Of a stretch of DNA of 64,000 nt, positions 62,760 to 64,000 are shown in pieces (the stretch's first letter is position 1; each line of letters starts with the position of its first letter). The stretch is from Halichoerus grypus (taxonomy: Eukaryota > Chordata > Mammalia > Carnivora > Phocidae). The DNA lies in NCBI RefSeq assembly GCF_964656455.1, contig NC_135715.1, forward strand, positions 37,892,603 through 37,956,602, read 5' to 3'. The notes beneath the pieces are model-generated. The model saw only the letters and a list, made by a program, of their open reading frames with translations, was not told the DNA's origin and ran no database searches. Position numbers and translations under genes: made by a program.

Positions 62760-64000
62760 TTTGTCTAGGTCTCTGTGTGTGTGTTAGGAATGTATGTTAT
62801 ATCCTGCTTCTGATAGTAATGGCTATATTAAGAAAAAGTCCTATACTGCCTTGGACCTGGTGCTTCAGTAAGTGTTTCAGAGTGTGCACTCTGCTGTTGT
62901 GTTTTGGCTGCTTTTTCCTCAGGGCTGTCCTCTAGAGTTTCTCTTGGCCTGTAGTAGGGGGTGTTTGGAGCTTGTCCACTGTGTGTCAAGTTTTAACTAG
63001 GTGTGTTTTGTTCTGCTTGTTAAAAGAGGCTGGATCCTATTTTCCCTAGAGCTGAAGCTTTGCAGCACTCTATGATCAGTAGACCTGGTGTGTGGGAGTG
63101 GTTTGTGCTTATCTTCTTAGGGAGGGGCCTGCTGCACTGGTTCTCAGACTTGTGGAGTAAGGATGCACCTGCAGGATGCAGGGGGGTAGAGCTTGGAGTA
63201 AGCAGCTCCAGCCTCCACTAGGGGCACTGTGGTGCTCACCAAAGTTGGTCAGTCTGGTGGGGGGGATGGTGTCACCCCATTGTTTCATCCCCAGAGTGGG
63301 GAGTTTGCACCTGCCAATCTTCAGGAGGCCCTCAGAGGAGAGCAAACAGTCTCTCCCCTCATGTGTCCTTGGTTTCCATCAGATCCTTGCCCTCACCCTT
63401 TGTCCAAGCTGCCTGCCTGCCAGGCGGCACAGTACTCCTGTTTTATCTCAGGCACATGGCTGGGTTTCAAAACTCAAATTTTGAGGACCCAGCATGGTGT
63501 GGACCACACTAATCCTCTGTGGGAGGGTGGCTGGTGCCGGTTTGTCCCAGAAAAGCAGTTACACATGACCATGGAGCAATTCGGGATTTATGGTAAAGTG
63601 CAACAAAAAAGCGGGCACCAAGATTTGCTGCCCTCAGCAGGTATCTTTATTCCTGTGCTAATAAACAGAACCATATGTTGGCACCCAGCAGCTCTTTTGT
63701 CCCCGGGGAGGCCATGCCACCTCAAATGAACTCCAAGAAGGGAAACTGTCTCTCCCAGTGAGACCCAAGGGATGCTCACACCATATTGTCTGCTTCTGGG
63801 CCTCTGCCCTCCTTCCCCACAGGAACACTGCTACCCCTGCCAGGTGCTACCTGGCAGTGGTGTGGACTTTTAAAACTTCAAACTTTGAGCTCTGCTGCTT
63901 GTAAAACTTGAAATAATCAGCCACTCTAGTTTTTCTACTCATTGGTTTTGGGGAAGTGTTTCTCTTGTGCAATCCCCCTGCACACTGCTTTCTCTCTGTT
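62760..64000 (-). promoter_or_regulatory. L1 5' UTR (partial)
   Basis: Homologous in order to 13.8-14.9 kb (shared 'ctctatgatca', 'cagcctccactaggggc'-like block, 'ggtttgtcccagaaaa'). GC-richer than the surrounding DNA. In L1s this region holds the internal Pol II promoter. The outer end lies beyond the window. Confidence 0.75.
63229..63729 (+). other. Open frame antisense to L1 5' UTR (166 codons)
   Basis: ATG-started plus-strand frame opposite the L1 5' UTR. It carries FVPEKQ (63541-63558) followed by a YG..QQK block, in the same frame as the antisense frame at 14107-14661. No domain is recognised. The sharing could be nucleotide homology alone. Confidence 0.2.

Larger units (their letters stand above)
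58705..64000 (-). mobile_element. Large minus-strand L1, 3' end missing, runs off window
   Basis: From right to left: 5' UTR (beyond the window edge to about 62.76 kb), ORF1, then ORF2 down to 58705. It breaks off inside the ORF2 C-terminal region at 'ccataggttgcc'. The corresponding point in the copy at 43.3 kb lies more than 1 kb before the A-tail. No 3' UTR, poly(A) or TSD is found at the left edge, so the 3' end was lost by deletion or rearrangement. The true 5' end is outside the window. Confidence 0.88.

Overview
The window is AT-rich mammalian nuclear DNA, and its repeats identify the lineage. Sixteen tRNA-derived Can-SINEs (box-A-like head reading gcctgggtggctcag, CT-rich 3' part, AAATAAATAAAATCTT tail) restrict it to Carnivora, probably Caniformia. 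The L1 3' ends resemble those I associate with arctoid carnivores (bears, seals, mustelids and relatives). The species cannot be settled from sequence alone. I see no exon of a multi-exon gene, no tRNA, rRNA or snRNA gene, and no CpG island. It reads as a gene desert or the inside of a very large intron.

Layout: 1-8.4 kb is single-copy DNA with one Can-SINE, ancient MIR/L2 pieces and microsatellites. 8.4-14.95 kb is one large minus-strand L1 with its 5' UTR, which appears to carry a 3'-transduced piece of an older L1. 15-19 kb is quiet DNA with two Can-SINEs. 18.96-19.79 kb is a processed retrocopy of NACA (minus strand) with an unbroken 215-codon frame, a poly(A) tail and target-site duplications (TSDs). 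21.12-22.54 kb is a rearranged L1: a sense 5' UTR abuts an antisense 3' part. 22.5-43.2 kb is mostly single-copy DNA with nine Can-SINEs, L1 scraps and an ancient interspersed repeat. 43.28-46.85 kb is a 5'-truncated minus-strand L1 with a doubled 3' UTR. 46.9-58.7 kb is single-copy DNA with two plus-strand L1 3' fragments, two old Can-SINEs, an L2 piece and a 201-bp segment present twice without a mismatch. 58.7 kb to the end is a third large minus-strand L1 with EN/RT, ORF1 and 5' UTR, lacking its 3' end and running off the window.

No genes work together here. The biology is retrotransposition: L1s (all now disabled), the Can-SINEs and NACA retrocopy that L1 machinery mobilised, and the insertion scars. 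The most interesting items are the candidate L1 3' transduction, the exact 201-bp duplication, the open NACA retrocopy, the sense/antisense L1 chimera, and antisense open frames shared by three L1 5' UTRs. TSDs and family assignments were read by eye, without alignment software or a repeat library.
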